From CAUPWF01 sp044425815 (GTDB taxonomy: Bacteria > Bacillota > Clostridia > Lachnospirales > Lachnospiraceae), in contig JAWXVA010000018.1 of the NCBI GenBank assembly GCA_044425815.1, positions 1-33,289 on the forward strand: DNA of 33,289 nt, in the 5' to 3' direction. Below, piece by piece: positions 16,126 to 23,909 of the stretch. The notes beneath the pieces are model-generated. The model was not told the origin of the DNA, searched no databases, and worked only from the letters and a program-made list of their open reading frames with translations. The stretch's first letter is position 1. Each line of letters opens with the position of its first letter. Made by a program: the position numbers and the translations under genes.

Positions 16126-17619
16126 ATGGCATTATTATATACAAGTACAAGAAACTCGAAAAAAACGGTTACAGCATCAGAAGCAATACTGCAGGGATTA
16201 GCAGATGACGGGGGACTGTTCGTACCGACTAGCATACCTACACTGGATATTTCTATGGAATTATTAAAAGAAATGTCGTATCAAGAAGTTGCATTTGAGG
16301 TTATGAGTAGATTTCTTTCTGATTTTACAGAAGAAGAATTGAAAAGTTGTATCGATAAGGCTTATGATAGCAAGTTTGACACCGAAGAAATTGCACCATT
16401 GGCAAAAGTAGATGATACGTATTACCTTGAATTATTCCATGGTTCTACCATTGCATTTAAAGATATGGCACTCTCTATTTTACCGCATCTACTAACTACA
16501 TCGGCTAAGAAAAATAATGTTACAAAAGAAATAGTGATTCTTACTGCTACCTCTGGAGATACTGGTAAAGCGGCACTAGCTGGTTTTGCCGATGTAAAAG
16601 GAACAAGCATTATTGTATTCTATCCTAAGAATGGGGTTAGTAGAGTTCAAGAACTGCAGATGGTTACTCAGAAAGGTGATAATACAGACGTAGTTGCAAT
16701 TCACGGAAATTTTGATGACGCGCAAACAGGTGTAAAACAGATTTTTGAGGACAAGGAATTTGCGGCGCAAATGAATGCGAAGGGATACCAATTTTCTTCG
16801 GCTAATTCGATTAATATAGGGCGTTTAGTTCCACAAGTTGTGTATTATGTGTATGCGTATGCTAAATTATTGCAGCAAGCAGAAATAGAGAATGGAGAAG
16901 AAATCAATGTGGTAGTTCCTACAGGGAACTTTGGGAATATCTTAGCTGCTTATTATGCAAAGCAGATGGGTGTGCCAATTGCAAAGTTGATTTGTGCATC
17001 TAATGAGAACAAGGTGCTATTTGACTTCTTTACGACTGGGACATACGACAGAAAGCGTGATTTTATTTTGACATCTTCTCCATCTATGGATATTTTAGTA
17101 TCAAGTAATTTAGAACGATTGATTTATCTTATTGCAGGGTGTGATGCTAACAAGACAGAGCTACTTATGAAAGCGTTGAAAGAAGAAGGTGTCTATAGTA
17201 TTGATAATGAGATGAAGTCTAAGTTATCAGATTTTGATTCGGGATATGCAACAGAAGATATGATAGCAAATTCGATAAAAGCGGTATACTCACAAGCTAG
17301 ATATGTTATGGATACCCATACGGCGGTAGCGGATGTGGTTTGTAAAGAGTATAAAGCGAAAAACAATGATGAGAAAAAATGCGTTATCGCATCGACAGCT
17401 AGTCCGTACAAGTTTGTTGAAAGTGTTATGGGGGCAATTGATGAAAAATATAATGGTGTAGAAGCGTTTGAATTGGTAGATGAGTTGAATCAGGTATCTG
17501 GTGTGGAGATACCAAATGCCATTGAAGAAATTCGTGAGGCAAATATTCTACATACATTAGAATGTGATGCAGATAAAATGAAAGATATTGTGAAGACAAT
17601 ACTAAAAATTGAGGAGTAG
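16126..17619 (+). CDS. thrC: threonine synthase
   Basis: A 497-residue PLP-dependent enzyme that converts O-phosphohomoserine to threonine. The N-terminal domain has the family's YTSTRNSKKTVTASEAILQG opening and LADDGGLFVP. The PLP lysine is K112 in FHGSTIAFKDMALS, and the phosphate-binding and catalytic stretch TATSGDTGKAALAGF follows. NFGNILAAYYAKQMG is also conserved. The length matches the long bacterial threonine synthases. It starts ten bases after leuD with AAGGAG as ribosome binding site, so leuC, leuD and thrC form one operon and link threonine supply with the branched-chain pathway. Confidence 0.95.
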   Translation: MALLYTSTRNSKKTVTASEAILQGLADDGGLFVPTSIPTLDISMELLKEMSYQEVAFEVMSRFLSDFTEEELKSCIDKAYDSKFDTEEIAPLAKVDDTYYLELFHGSTIAFKDMALSILPHLLTTSAKKNNVTKEIVILTATSGDTGKAALAGFADVKGTSIIVFYPKNGVSRVQELQMVTQKGDNTDVVAIHGNFDDAQTGVKQIFEDKEFAAQMNAKGYQFSSANSINIGRLVPQVVYYVYAYAKLLQQAEIENGEEINVVVPTGNFGNILAAYYAKQMGVPIAKLICASNENKVLFDFFTTGTYDRKRDFILTSSPSMDILVSSNLERLIYLIAGCDANKTELLMKALKEEGVYSIDNEMKSKLSDFDSGYATEDMIANSIKAVYSQARYVMDTHTAVADVVCKEYKAKNNDEKKCVIASTASPYKFVESVMGAIDEKYNGVEAFELVDELNQVSGVEIPNAIEEIREANILHTLECDADKMKDIVKTILKIEE

Positions 17620-17627
17620 GTGATAAT

Positions 17628-17975
17628 ATGACGTCAGATTTGGATTTGTTTTTTGGATTAGTTGGAGTTGCTTGCGGATTGTTTTGTTTGTACTCTGCAA
17701 TTCGAATGAGAAGAACAGGTATCATTACAGAAAGTCTATTACTTGACAAAGAAACGGCTAAGAAACCTTGTAAAGATATAGGAACATATCTAGTTGAAGT
17801 GATTCCTCCAACGGTAATTATGGGAATCGTGCTATTGATATACGGAGTGCTAACATTAGTGGATGCGTACGTATATGAATGCTATATGGTAGTTATGATA
17901 ATGATGGTCATCACGTTAATAGCTCTAGTATGGTTTGGTTTTGTTACATCGAAGGCAAAAAAGAAATATTTTTAA
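17628..17975 (+). CDS. small membrane protein of unknown function
   Basis: A 115-residue protein not recognised as a named family. It has hydrophobic segments at about residues 7-25, 57-80 and 84-105, separated by a basic patch (RMRR) and a polar loop with ETAKKPCKD, and a basic C-terminus (KAKKKYF). This suggests three membrane helices. AGGAGTAGGTGATA precedes the ATG and the gene begins nine bases after thrC, so it is the last gene of the leuC-leuD-thrC operon, before a clear terminator. It carries no transporter or enzyme motif. Confidence 0.75.
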   Translation: MTSDLDLFFGLVGVACGLFCLYSAIRMRRTGIITESLLLDKETAKKPCKDIGTYLVEVIPPTVIMGIVLLIYGVLTLVDAYVYECYMVVMIMMVITLIALVWFGFVTSKAKKKYF

Positions 17976-18056
17976 AAAATCCTATTGGTGAAATTTTTAA
18001 CGAATGGATTGCAAAAAAACAACTAAAATTAAGTTTATATATATAAAAAAACTATA

Positions 18057-18091
18057 AAAATGCAAGTTGAGAGCAAGTAACTTGCATTTTT
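18057..18091 (+). terminator. rho-independent terminator of the leuC-thrC operon
   Basis: AAATGCAAGTT (from 18058) pairs with AACTTGCATTT (18079-18089) around a ten-base loop, followed by T residues. It ends the operon about 80 bases after the small membrane protein gene. Confidence 0.85.
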
Positions 18092-18167
18092 ACGTGAAAA
18101 TTGTGTGAAAACCATTGAAAATAAAATGTAAATGACTTGTTAAGAAGAAAAACTTTCAGAAAAACAA

Positions 18168-18196
18168 TTGACTTTGATGGCGAAAAATGCAATAAT
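18168..18196 (+). promoter_or_regulatory. pckA promoter
   Basis: TTGACT (18168-18173), a near-perfect -35, and AATAAT (18191-18196) are separated by 17 bases. Transcription would start near 18203 and leave a leader of about 30 bases, with the strong ribosome binding site AGGAGG at 18217-18222. This fits the strongly biased codon use of pckA. Confidence 0.7.
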
Positions 18197-18231
18197 TAAT
18201 TGAATTTCGAAAATTAAGGAGGAAGTATTTA

Positions 18232-19923
18232 ATGTCAACAAAAGCAAATTATAAGTTAAGTGAAATTGGTGCAGGTAAAGTTGGATTTTCTAAAACTAGA
18301 TCAATCATCGAAGCTGCATTCTACGGAAACAACGTAGTAAAAGTAAACACACTAAGAGAAGCATATGAATTAGCTAAAAACTCTCCAGGAACAGTTGTAA
18401 CTGATATGCCTGTATATAGAGGAGAAGAGTTTGGCTTAGAAGCAGACGCTAAAGTATTATTATTCAATGATGGTGCTATCACAGGTCGTTATGCAGCAGC
18501 TAGAAGAATTTCTGGTGAACCAGGTGTAGATACAAAAGCATTAGATGTAGTAACAATGGATGCTGTTTATGAATCACGCACAAAAATGATGTACCATGCA
18601 GAAGTATTTGTTGGACTTGACCCAGAATACATGGTTAAAGCACACTTATTAATTCCAGAAGGTGAAGAAAATATCATGTACAACTGGATGTTAAACTTCC
18701 AATACCTTTCAGATGAATATGTAAAAATGTACAAAGCATCTCAACCAGTTGGAGAAGGAAACGAAGCTGATATCTATATTTTCTCAGATCCTCAATGGGT
18801 TCCAGGAGAAAGACCAGGCGTTGACTATAGCTGTTTAGCAGATCCTTTAACATTATGCTACTTCAACACAGATACTAACTGTGCATGTATCTTAGGTATG
18901 AGATACTTTGGAGAACACAAAAAAGGAACACTTACAATGGCTTGGGCTGTAGCTAACCGTAACGGATATGCTGCTTGTCACGGTGGACAAAAAGAATACT
19001 CACTTGCAGACGGAAGAAAATACGTTGCATCTGTATTCGGTTTATCAGGATCAGGTAAATCAACAATCACACATGCACAACATGGTGGAAAATACGGAAT
19101 CACAGTACTTCACGATGATGCGTTTATTATCAACACAGATACATGTGCTTCAGTTGCATTAGAGCCATCATACTTTGATAAAACTCAAGATTATCCAGCA
19201 GGATGTGACGATAACAAATATTTAGTAACAGCTCAAAACTGTTCAGCTACTTTAGACGATGAAGGTAAAGTTCAATTAGTAACAGAAGATATCAGAAATG
19301 GTAACGGACGTGCTATTAAGTCTAAATTATGGTCACCAAACCGTGTAGATAAGATCTTCGAACCAGTTAACTCAATCTTTTGGATTATGAAAGATCCTAC
19401 AATTCCACCAGTAATCAAATTAGACGGTTCAGCATTAGCATCTGTAATGGGAGCTACATTAGCAACAAAAACTTCTTCAGCAGAACGTGTTGCTAAAGGA
19501 ACTGACTTGAACGCAATCCGTATCGTTCCATATGCTAACCCATTTAGAACATACCCACTTGTAAATGATTACGAAAAATTCAAAAAATTAGTGGAAGAAA
19601 AGAACGTAGAATGTTACATCATCAACACAGGTGATTTCATGGGCAAAAAAGTTCAACCTAAAGATACTTTAGGAATTCTTGAAGCTATCGTAGAAGGAAC
19701 AGCTACATTTAAACCATGGGCTAACTTCTCTGATATCGAAATCATGGATTGGGATGGATTTACACCAGACATGGCAGACGCTGACTATGTAGCAGCTCTT
19801 ACATCTGCTATGGAAAGCCGTGTAAAAGCAGTTGAAAACTTCTCTACAGCTAAAGAAGGATACGACGCTTTACCAGCAGAAGCTTTAGATGCACTTAAGA
19901 AAATTGTTGCAGAATTAGCTTAA
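18232..19923 (+). CDS. pckA: ATP-type phosphoenolpyruvate carboxykinase, divergent clade
   Basis: A 563-residue enzyme that interconverts oxaloacetate and phosphoenolpyruvate with ATP/ADP. In fermenting anaerobes it often runs toward oxaloacetate (inference). The kinase site is visible: metal ligands K230/K231 (FGEHKKGTLTM) and H250 (AACHGG), P-loop GLSGSGKST (270-278, K276) and D295/D296 (HDDAF). These align in order with the E. coli ligands K213, H232 and D269. The P-loop differs from the usual GLSGTGKTT, the usual RSPKDK substrate motif is not seen, and the canonical FNFEGGCYAK stretch is replaced by INTDTCASVALEP. It therefore belongs to a diverged group rather than the classical one. Codons are biased to TTC, AAC and TAC, unlike neighbouring genes, which suggests high expression. 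Monocistronic, between its own promoter and terminator. Confidence 0.88.
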   Translation: MSTKANYKLSEIGAGKVGFSKTRSIIEAAFYGNNVVKVNTLREAYELAKNSPGTVVTDMPVYRGEEFGLEADAKVLLFNDGAITGRYAAARRISGEPGVDTKALDVVTMDAVYESRTKMMYHAEVFVGLDPEYMVKAHLLIPEGEENIMYNWMLNFQYLSDEYVKMYKASQPVGEGNEADIYIFSDPQWVPGERPGVDYSCLADPLTLCYFNTDTNCACILGMRYFGEHKKGTLTMAWAVANRNGYAACHGGQKEYSLADGRKYVASVFGLSGSGKSTITHAQHGGKYGITVLHDDAFIINTDTCASVALEPSYFDKTQDYPAGCDDNKYLVTAQNCSATLDDEGKVQLVTEDIRNGNGRAIKSKLWSPNRVDKIFEPVNSIFWIMKDPTIPPVIKLDGSALASVMGATLATKTSSAERVAKGTDLNAIRIVPYANPFRTYPLVNDYEKFKKLVEEKNVECYIINTGDFMGKKVQPKDTLGILEAIVEGTATFKPWANFSDIEIMDWDGFTPDMADADYVAALTSAMESRVKAVENFSTAKEGYDALPAEALDALKKIVAELA

Positions 19924-19937
19924 TTCATACATAATAA

Positions 19938-19972
19938 AAGAGAGTCTACTTAGTAGGCTCTCTTCTTTTTTT
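19938..19972 (+). terminator. rho-independent terminator after pckA
   Basis: AAGAGAGTCT (19938-19947) pairs with AGGCTCTCTT (19955-19964, one T-G pair) around ACTTAGT, followed by C and a long T-rich run. A strong terminator. Confidence 0.9.
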
Positions 19973-20011
19973 CTTTTTGCAAATAGTAGAATGGTTTGGA
20001 GGTCATGCAAG

Positions 20012-20890
20012 ATGGATATCGTAATTAAAAATGGGACGACGACAGCGATTATTAAGAGTTATGGTGCAGAATTAGCGTCTTTTAAGAGAGTAGATGGAGT
20101 GGAATTGTTATGGCAAGGAGACCCTGAATATTGGAGTGGTCAAGCACCGATTTTATTTCCGATAGTGGGAGCACTACGAAATGGAAAGACTGTGATCGAA
20201 GACCAGTGGTATGAAATTAGTAAGCACGGATTTGCAAGAAATAGCGAATTTCAAGTTGTAGAACAAACAGAAGACAGTGTTACATTAGTATTAGAGTCTA
20301 CAGAGGAAACAAGAAAGATGTATCCATTTAAATTTCGATTGTCAGTGATATATACAGTGGGAAATTGTGCGCTTGAAACAAAATTCATAGTAAAAAATAT
20401 AGGCGATACGGAGATGCCATTTGTTATAGGGGGGCATCCGGCTTATAATATTCCAATAGAATCAGGGGAGAAATTTGAAGAGTACTCTATTGTGTTTGAG
20501 CAAGAAGAAGATACTTCGTGTCCATATGTTGATATGAATATGGCGATGTTAGATGATAGTAAAGTGGCGTTTGAATTAAAGCAAAAAAAACGGATTCCGT
20601 TGGTACATGATTTGTTTAAACAGGATGCTTTAATATTCGATGAATTGAAATCGAAGACCGTAAGCTTAATTCATAATAAGACGGGAAAAGGAATCCAAAT
20701 GAATATTCAAGAATTTCCAATGCTTGGAATTTGGTCAAGTGTCAAGGAGGCACCATATGTGGCATTAGAACCATGGGTGGGATGTGCATCGAGATTTTGT
20801 GAAAGTGATCAATTTGTGGAAAAGAAAAACATGCAATTCCTACAATGTGGAAAGGGAATGACGTATACATTTACGACGAAATATTTTTAG
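20012..20890 (+). CDS. aldose 1-epimerase family protein
   Basis: A 292-residue galactose-mutarotase-like beta-sandwich protein. The likely active-site residues are H72 (KHGFARN), H142 (GGHPAYN) and E253 (ALEPWVGCASR), matching the two histidines and glutamate of aldose epimerases. Related proteins include glucose-6-phosphate epimerases and orphan mutarotases, so the sugar substrate is open. I place the start at the ATG at 20012, nine bases after GGAGG (19998-20002). An open frame back to 19991 contains that ribosome binding site and is not coding. No signal peptide, so cytoplasmic. It lies alone between the pckA terminator and trxA. Confidence 0.87.
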   Translation: MDIVIKNGTTTAIIKSYGAELASFKRVDGVELLWQGDPEYWSGQAPILFPIVGALRNGKTVIEDQWYEISKHGFARNSEFQVVEQTEDSVTLVLESTEETRKMYPFKFRLSVIYTVGNCALETKFIVKNIGDTEMPFVIGGHPAYNIPIESGEKFEEYSIVFEQEEDTSCPYVDMNMAMLDDSKVAFELKQKKRIPLVHDLFKQDALIFDELKSKTVSLIHNKTGKGIQMNIQEFPMLGIWSSVKEAPYVALEPWVGCASRFCESDQFVEKKNMQFLQCGKGMTYTFTTKYF

Positions 20891-20899
20891 AGAAAATAG

Positions 20900-20977
20900 T
20901 TATATTTCCTATAAAAAAATGTTATAATAACTTTAAGTATAAAACATCAGTATTTGAGAAAGATATAAGATATCTTT
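20900..20977 (+). promoter_or_regulatory. trxA promoter candidate and leader hairpin
   Basis: A perfect TATAAT (20923-20928) has a weak -35, TTATAT (20900-20905), at 17 bases. In the roughly 100-base leader, AAAGATA (20959-20965) and TATCTTT (20971-20977) form a 7-bp stem with a five-base loop. There is no T-run, so it is not a terminator. Confidence 0.4.
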
Positions 20978-21030
20978 ACGTTGTAGCGTCGCTGGTAACT
21001 TGACAAATTAGTTAGAGAAAGGATGTAATT

Positions 21031-21345
21031 ATGGGTATTGTACATGTAACAACAGAAAATTACACAAGTGAAGTAATAGAAAGTAAAGAAGCAGTGTTGC
21101 TTGATTTTCATGCAACATGGTGTGGACCATGTAAAGCATTGGCACCAGTGTTAGATGAATTAGAAGCTGATGGTGTTGCTTTTAAAATTGTTAAGATTGA
21201 TGTGGACAAAGCGCCAAGTATTGCAAAAGAATTTAGAGTTATGAGTGTTCCTACATTAATTGTTGTAAAAAACGGTCAAGCAGTGAACAGAATTTCTGGA
21301 TTACAAAGCAAAGAAGAGATACTAGAATTAGTGAATGAAGTTTAG
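21031..21345 (+). CDS. trxA: thioredoxin
   Basis: A 104-residue classic thioredoxin with the redox motif WCGPC (C31, C34). The conserved D near residue 24 (LLDFHATWCGPCK), the cis-proline in SVPTLIV (about 70-76) and the C-terminal glycine in ISGLQSKEE are also present. It reduces disulfides in cytoplasmic proteins. GAAAGGATG lies about seven bases before the ATG. No thioredoxin reductase gene is adjacent. It is followed after about 70 bases by the promoter of an independent non-coding RNA. Confidence 0.96.
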   Translation: MGIVHVTTENYTSEVIESKEAVLLDFHATWCGPCKALAPVLDELEADGVAFKIVKIDVDKAPSIAKEFRVMSVPTLIVVKNGQAVNRISGLQSKEEILELVNEV

Positions 21346-21381
21346 CGCTAGGAATCTGAACGTTAGTTAAATAATTAACCC

Positions 21382-21410
21382 TTGTTATTTCGGTATGGGT
21401 GCCTTATAAT
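21382..21410 (+). promoter_or_regulatory. strong promoter of the non-coding RNA
   Basis: TTGTTA (21382-21387), a 17-base spacer and a perfect TATAAT (21405-21410). Transcription should start near 21416-21418. A short inverted repeat, GTTAA-ATAA-TTAAC (21366-21379), lies directly upstream of the -35. Confidence 0.75.
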
Positions 21411-21416
21411 AAAAGC

Positions 21417-21632
21417 AACCTGAGATGTCCGATACCTTCTGCATTTTGAACCTACAATTACGTTTATGGGATTCTTATATCTCTATGACAATGCCAAGCC
21501 ACCATAGCAGTGGAAGGCAGCGGAGTAGATGCGGTTGCCCACCTAGCATTAAGCTAGGCGTCAAAATCAGAAAACGGCATTATCGGGGTATTTACAAAAG
21601 ATGAAAGCAGTTGCGAAAGCGACTGCTTTTTT
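21417..21632 (+). ncRNA. structured non-coding RNA, about 215 nt (raiA-type or 6S-type, unresolved)
   Basis: A GC-richer stretch without a reading frame, flanked by a consensus promoter and a strong terminator. Long-range pairing closes it: ACC 21418-21420 with GGT 21587-21589, CCGATA 21429-21434 with TATCGG 21581-21586, TTCTG 21437-21441 with CAGAA 21568-21572, and ATTTTGA 21443-21449 with TCAAAAT 21561-21567. Inside are hairpins TGCC/GGCA plus CCAC/GTGG (21492-21519) and CCTAGC/GCTAGG (21542-21558). GAGAT (21422-21426) can pair with ATCTC (21479-21483) as a pseudoknot. The branched, pseudoknotted form fits the raiA class common in clostridia better than the simple rod of 6S RNA. However, the 5' part (CCTGAGATGTCCG) resembles the E. 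coli 6S start. The existence of the RNA is well supported; the class needs a covariance model search. Confidence 0.75.
21604..21632 (+). terminator. terminator of the non-coding RNA
   Basis: AAAGCAGTTGC (21604-21614) pairs with GCGACTGCTTT (21619-21629, one T-G pair) around a GAAA tetraloop, with six T at the end. The open frame of the next gene extends through this hairpin back to an ATG at 21601, which shows that ATG is not the real start. Confidence 0.93.
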
Positions 21633-21666
21633 GAAAGTTAATTATTATAATATGCAGGAGAATACT

Positions 21667-23010
21667 ATGAGCAAACGGATATATAAAATAGGGGTCGTTA
21701 CACTGGGAATGCTAATCGTGTTCTTTTTTATTGCAAAAATAAATGGCGTGAAGAATGGGGAAGTAATTGAGGTTAATTATGTTGGAGATATGGAACGTGA
21801 GAATGAGAAACAATCTGTGGAGGAAGTGGAAGATGGAGAGAATATAAGTGATTCAAAAGAAGTTGAAATAGAAAATGCGAATATTCGTGTATTGATACGA
21901 GATGATAATTTTATTCATAACACTCATACAGAAATTATTTTGTCAGCGGAATCAGGATTGCAAATCTCAAGTGTGGATGGAATTGAGATTTGCGATAGCT
22001 ACACGTTTACTTTAGAAGATGAGAAATTAATGGGGGCATCTATTCAAATCAGCACTCTGAATCAAGAAGAAAAGATTGTAGTCGAGTCATTAGAAAGAAG
22101 TTATGGAACGCCAGAGTATTATGGCATATTTGAAATATATAAAGATGGTGATAGCCTTATTTTGATTAATGAGGTGGAGTTAGAATTATACTTGCGTGGT
22201 GTTTTGCCGTCAGAAATGCCAGCATCGTATGAATTAGAAGCTTTAAAGGCGCAGGCGGTCTGCGCTAGAAGTTATGCTTACAATCATATGGAAACCTATA
22301 ATTATCCAGAGTATAATGCGCACATAGATGATAGCACTTCCTATCAAGTATATAATAATTTGGCAGAAAATGAGGCGTGTAATCAGGCGATTGAAGATAC
22401 GAAGAATGAAAAAGTAACAGTGAATGGAGCGGTGGTCACTACATATTTTTTCTCGACATCTTGTGGATATACGACAGATATTGAAGCGTGGGGAACAGAA
22501 ACGACAGAGGATAATGCCTACTTACAAGGTGTGGAAGTATCAGATGGAAAAGAAGATTATGAAAAGGATTTAGCATGGTATCGTTGGAGTGTTACACTAG
22601 ATGAGTCGATGATGTTAGAGATATTAGAAGAAAATCTGTCGACAGATTTTGGGGACTTAGAATCAGTTAAAGTTGTACAGCGAGGTACGGGTAATATTGC
22701 ACTGTGTTTAGAGGTAGTGGGGACAAAAGAGACGGTTTTTGTTGAAACAGAAAATAAGATTCGAACTGCATTAGGAAGTACAAGTTATATAATAGAACGG
22801 CAAGATGGAAGTGAAGTACAAGGTAGTATATTGCTACCAAGTGCTTTTATAGAGCTTGAATATTTGAGTGGTCAATACCTTATAACAGGAGGGGGATATG
22901 GACATGGAGTAGGAATGAGCCAAAATGGTGCAAACGAAATGGCGAAATCGGGGTTGAATTATAAAGAAATTCTTAACAAATTCTACAATGGTGTAGAGAT
23001 TGTTGAATAG
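21667..23010 (+). CDS. SpoIID/LytB-domain protein, membrane anchored
   Basis: A 447-residue protein with one N-terminal membrane helix (about residues 6-25) and an acidic linker rich in E and D. A SpoIID domain follows (about 80-447). The domain shows the catalytic-type E183 in GVLPSEMPASYELEALKAQA, the CARSYAYNH stretch, FFSTSCGYT and the C-terminal GGGYGHGVGMSQNGANEMA from residue 408. SpoIID is a lytic transglycosylase that trims peptidoglycan during engulfment. Not every SpoIID-domain protein is sporulation-specific, and the spoIIQ/spoIIR neighbours are absent, so the role is open. I place the start at 21667, eight bases after the AGGAG at 21657. An in-frame ATG at 21601 lies inside the terminator of the preceding non-coding RNA and is rejected. 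Confidence 0.88.
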   Translation: MSKRIYKIGVVTLGMLIVFFFIAKINGVKNGEVIEVNYVGDMERENEKQSVEEVEDGENISDSKEVEIENANIRVLIRDDNFIHNTHTEIILSAESGLQISSVDGIEICDSYTFTLEDEKLMGASIQISTLNQEEKIVVESLERSYGTPEYYGIFEIYKDGDSLILINEVELELYLRGVLPSEMPASYELEALKAQAVCARSYAYNHMETYNYPEYNAHIDDSTSYQVYNNLAENEACNQAIEDTKNEKVTVNGAVVTTYFFSTSCGYTTDIEAWGTETTEDNAYLQGVEVSDGKEDYEKDLAWYRWSVTLDESMMLEILEENLSTDFGDLESVKVVQRGTGNIALCLEVVGTKETVFVETENKIRTALGSTSYIIERQDGSEVQGSILLPSAFIELEYLSGQYLITGGGYGHGVGMSQNGANEMAKSGLNYKEILNKFYNGVEIVE

Positions 23011-23032
23011 TTTGAATCAATCGTGGTATGAT
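23003..23032 (+). promoter_or_regulatory. weak promoter candidate for the YihY gene
   Basis: TTGAAT (23003-23008) and TATGAT (23027-23032) are 18 bases apart and overlap the end of the SpoIID-domain gene. They lie about 30 bases before the next ATG. Confidence 0.35.
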
Positions 23033-23061
23033 GAAATGTAAGCGAAAAAAGGAGGTACAAT

Positions 23062-23871
23062 ATGCACGGACTCAAAAAGCTATATGATGATTTTTTTGGC
23101 GATATAGATAGAAGTCACTTGAAGGCATATGCATCAGAAGCTGCTTTTTTTATTGTCATTTCATTAGTCCCAAGTATTTTATTGGTATTAACACTGATTC
23201 AATTTACTCCAGTGACAGAATCCAATATTTTGACAGCAGTAGTTGAGGTGTTCCCGAGTAATATTAATCTGTTGGTCGTGTCCATTGTGGAGGAGGTTTA
23301 TAGCAAATCTACAACGGTGATTCCGATTACAGCGGTGATGGCAATGTGGTCGGCAAGCAGAGGCGTATTGTCGATAGCAAGTGGTTTGAGCTGGATATAT
23401 AAAGTGGAAGAAAAGAAAAATTATGTGTATAATAGAATTCGGGCAACGATATATACGTTGTTTTTTGTGATAGCAATTGTGCTGTCGCTAGTAGTACTAG
23501 TATTTGGAAATAAAATTAGCTTTTTTGTCGCAAGGCATATTCCATTGGTTCAGCATATCATTGACCTTGTTATTCAATTAAGAGTATTGGTAGCAATCAT
23601 GATATTAGTGTTGATTTTTATGGCAGCTTATAAAATATTGCCATATGGAAATAGTAGTATTAAACAGCAGTTTCCAGGAGCGTTATTTGCGGCTGTGGGA
23701 TGGTTAGGATGTTCACTTGTGTTTTCTATTTATGTGGATTTCTTTGATGGCTTTTCTAACATGTATGGAAGTCTAACTACATTAGTACTGATTATGTTAT
23801 GGTTGTATTTTTGTATGTATTTTATGCTAATCGGTGCAAGAATTAATGTGTATATAGAAGAACGATTATAG
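23062..23871 (+). CDS. YihY/BrkB-family membrane protein
   Basis: A 269-residue integral membrane protein with about six helices. The family pattern is clear: an early AYASEAAFFIVISLVPSILL segment (residues 23-42), MWSASRGVLSIASGLSWIY near 94-112, and a late ALFAAVGWLGCSLVFSIYV region before MYGSLTTLVLIMLWLYFC. Earlier names (ribonuclease BN, virulence factor BrkB) reflect misassignment; the molecular function is unknown. AAAGGAGG lies seven bases before the ATG. It ends 38 bases before the molybdenum hydroxylase operon, and no promoter or terminator is obvious between them. Confidence 0.9.
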   Translation: MHGLKKLYDDFFGDIDRSHLKAYASEAAFFIVISLVPSILLVLTLIQFTPVTESNILTAVVEVFPSNINLLVVSIVEEVYSKSTTVIPITAVMAMWSASRGVLSIASGLSWIYKVEEKKNYVYNRIRATIYTLFFVIAIVLSLVVLVFGNKISFFVARHIPLVQHIIDLVIQLRVLVAIMILVLIFMAAYKILPYGNSSIKQQFPGALFAAVGWLGCSLVFSIYVDFFDGFSNMYGSLTTLVLIMLWLYFCMYFMLIGARINVYIEERL

Positions 23872-23909
23872 AACTGATAAAGAAAAATATCGAAAAAGAG
23901 GAGAGTATT

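Noticed and set aside
21601..21666. N-terminal extension of the spoIID-like gene to an ATG at 21601
   Set aside because: The 22 codons read through a perfect intrinsic terminator (21604-21632). The ATG at 21667 has its own ribosome binding site and is followed directly by the membrane anchor.
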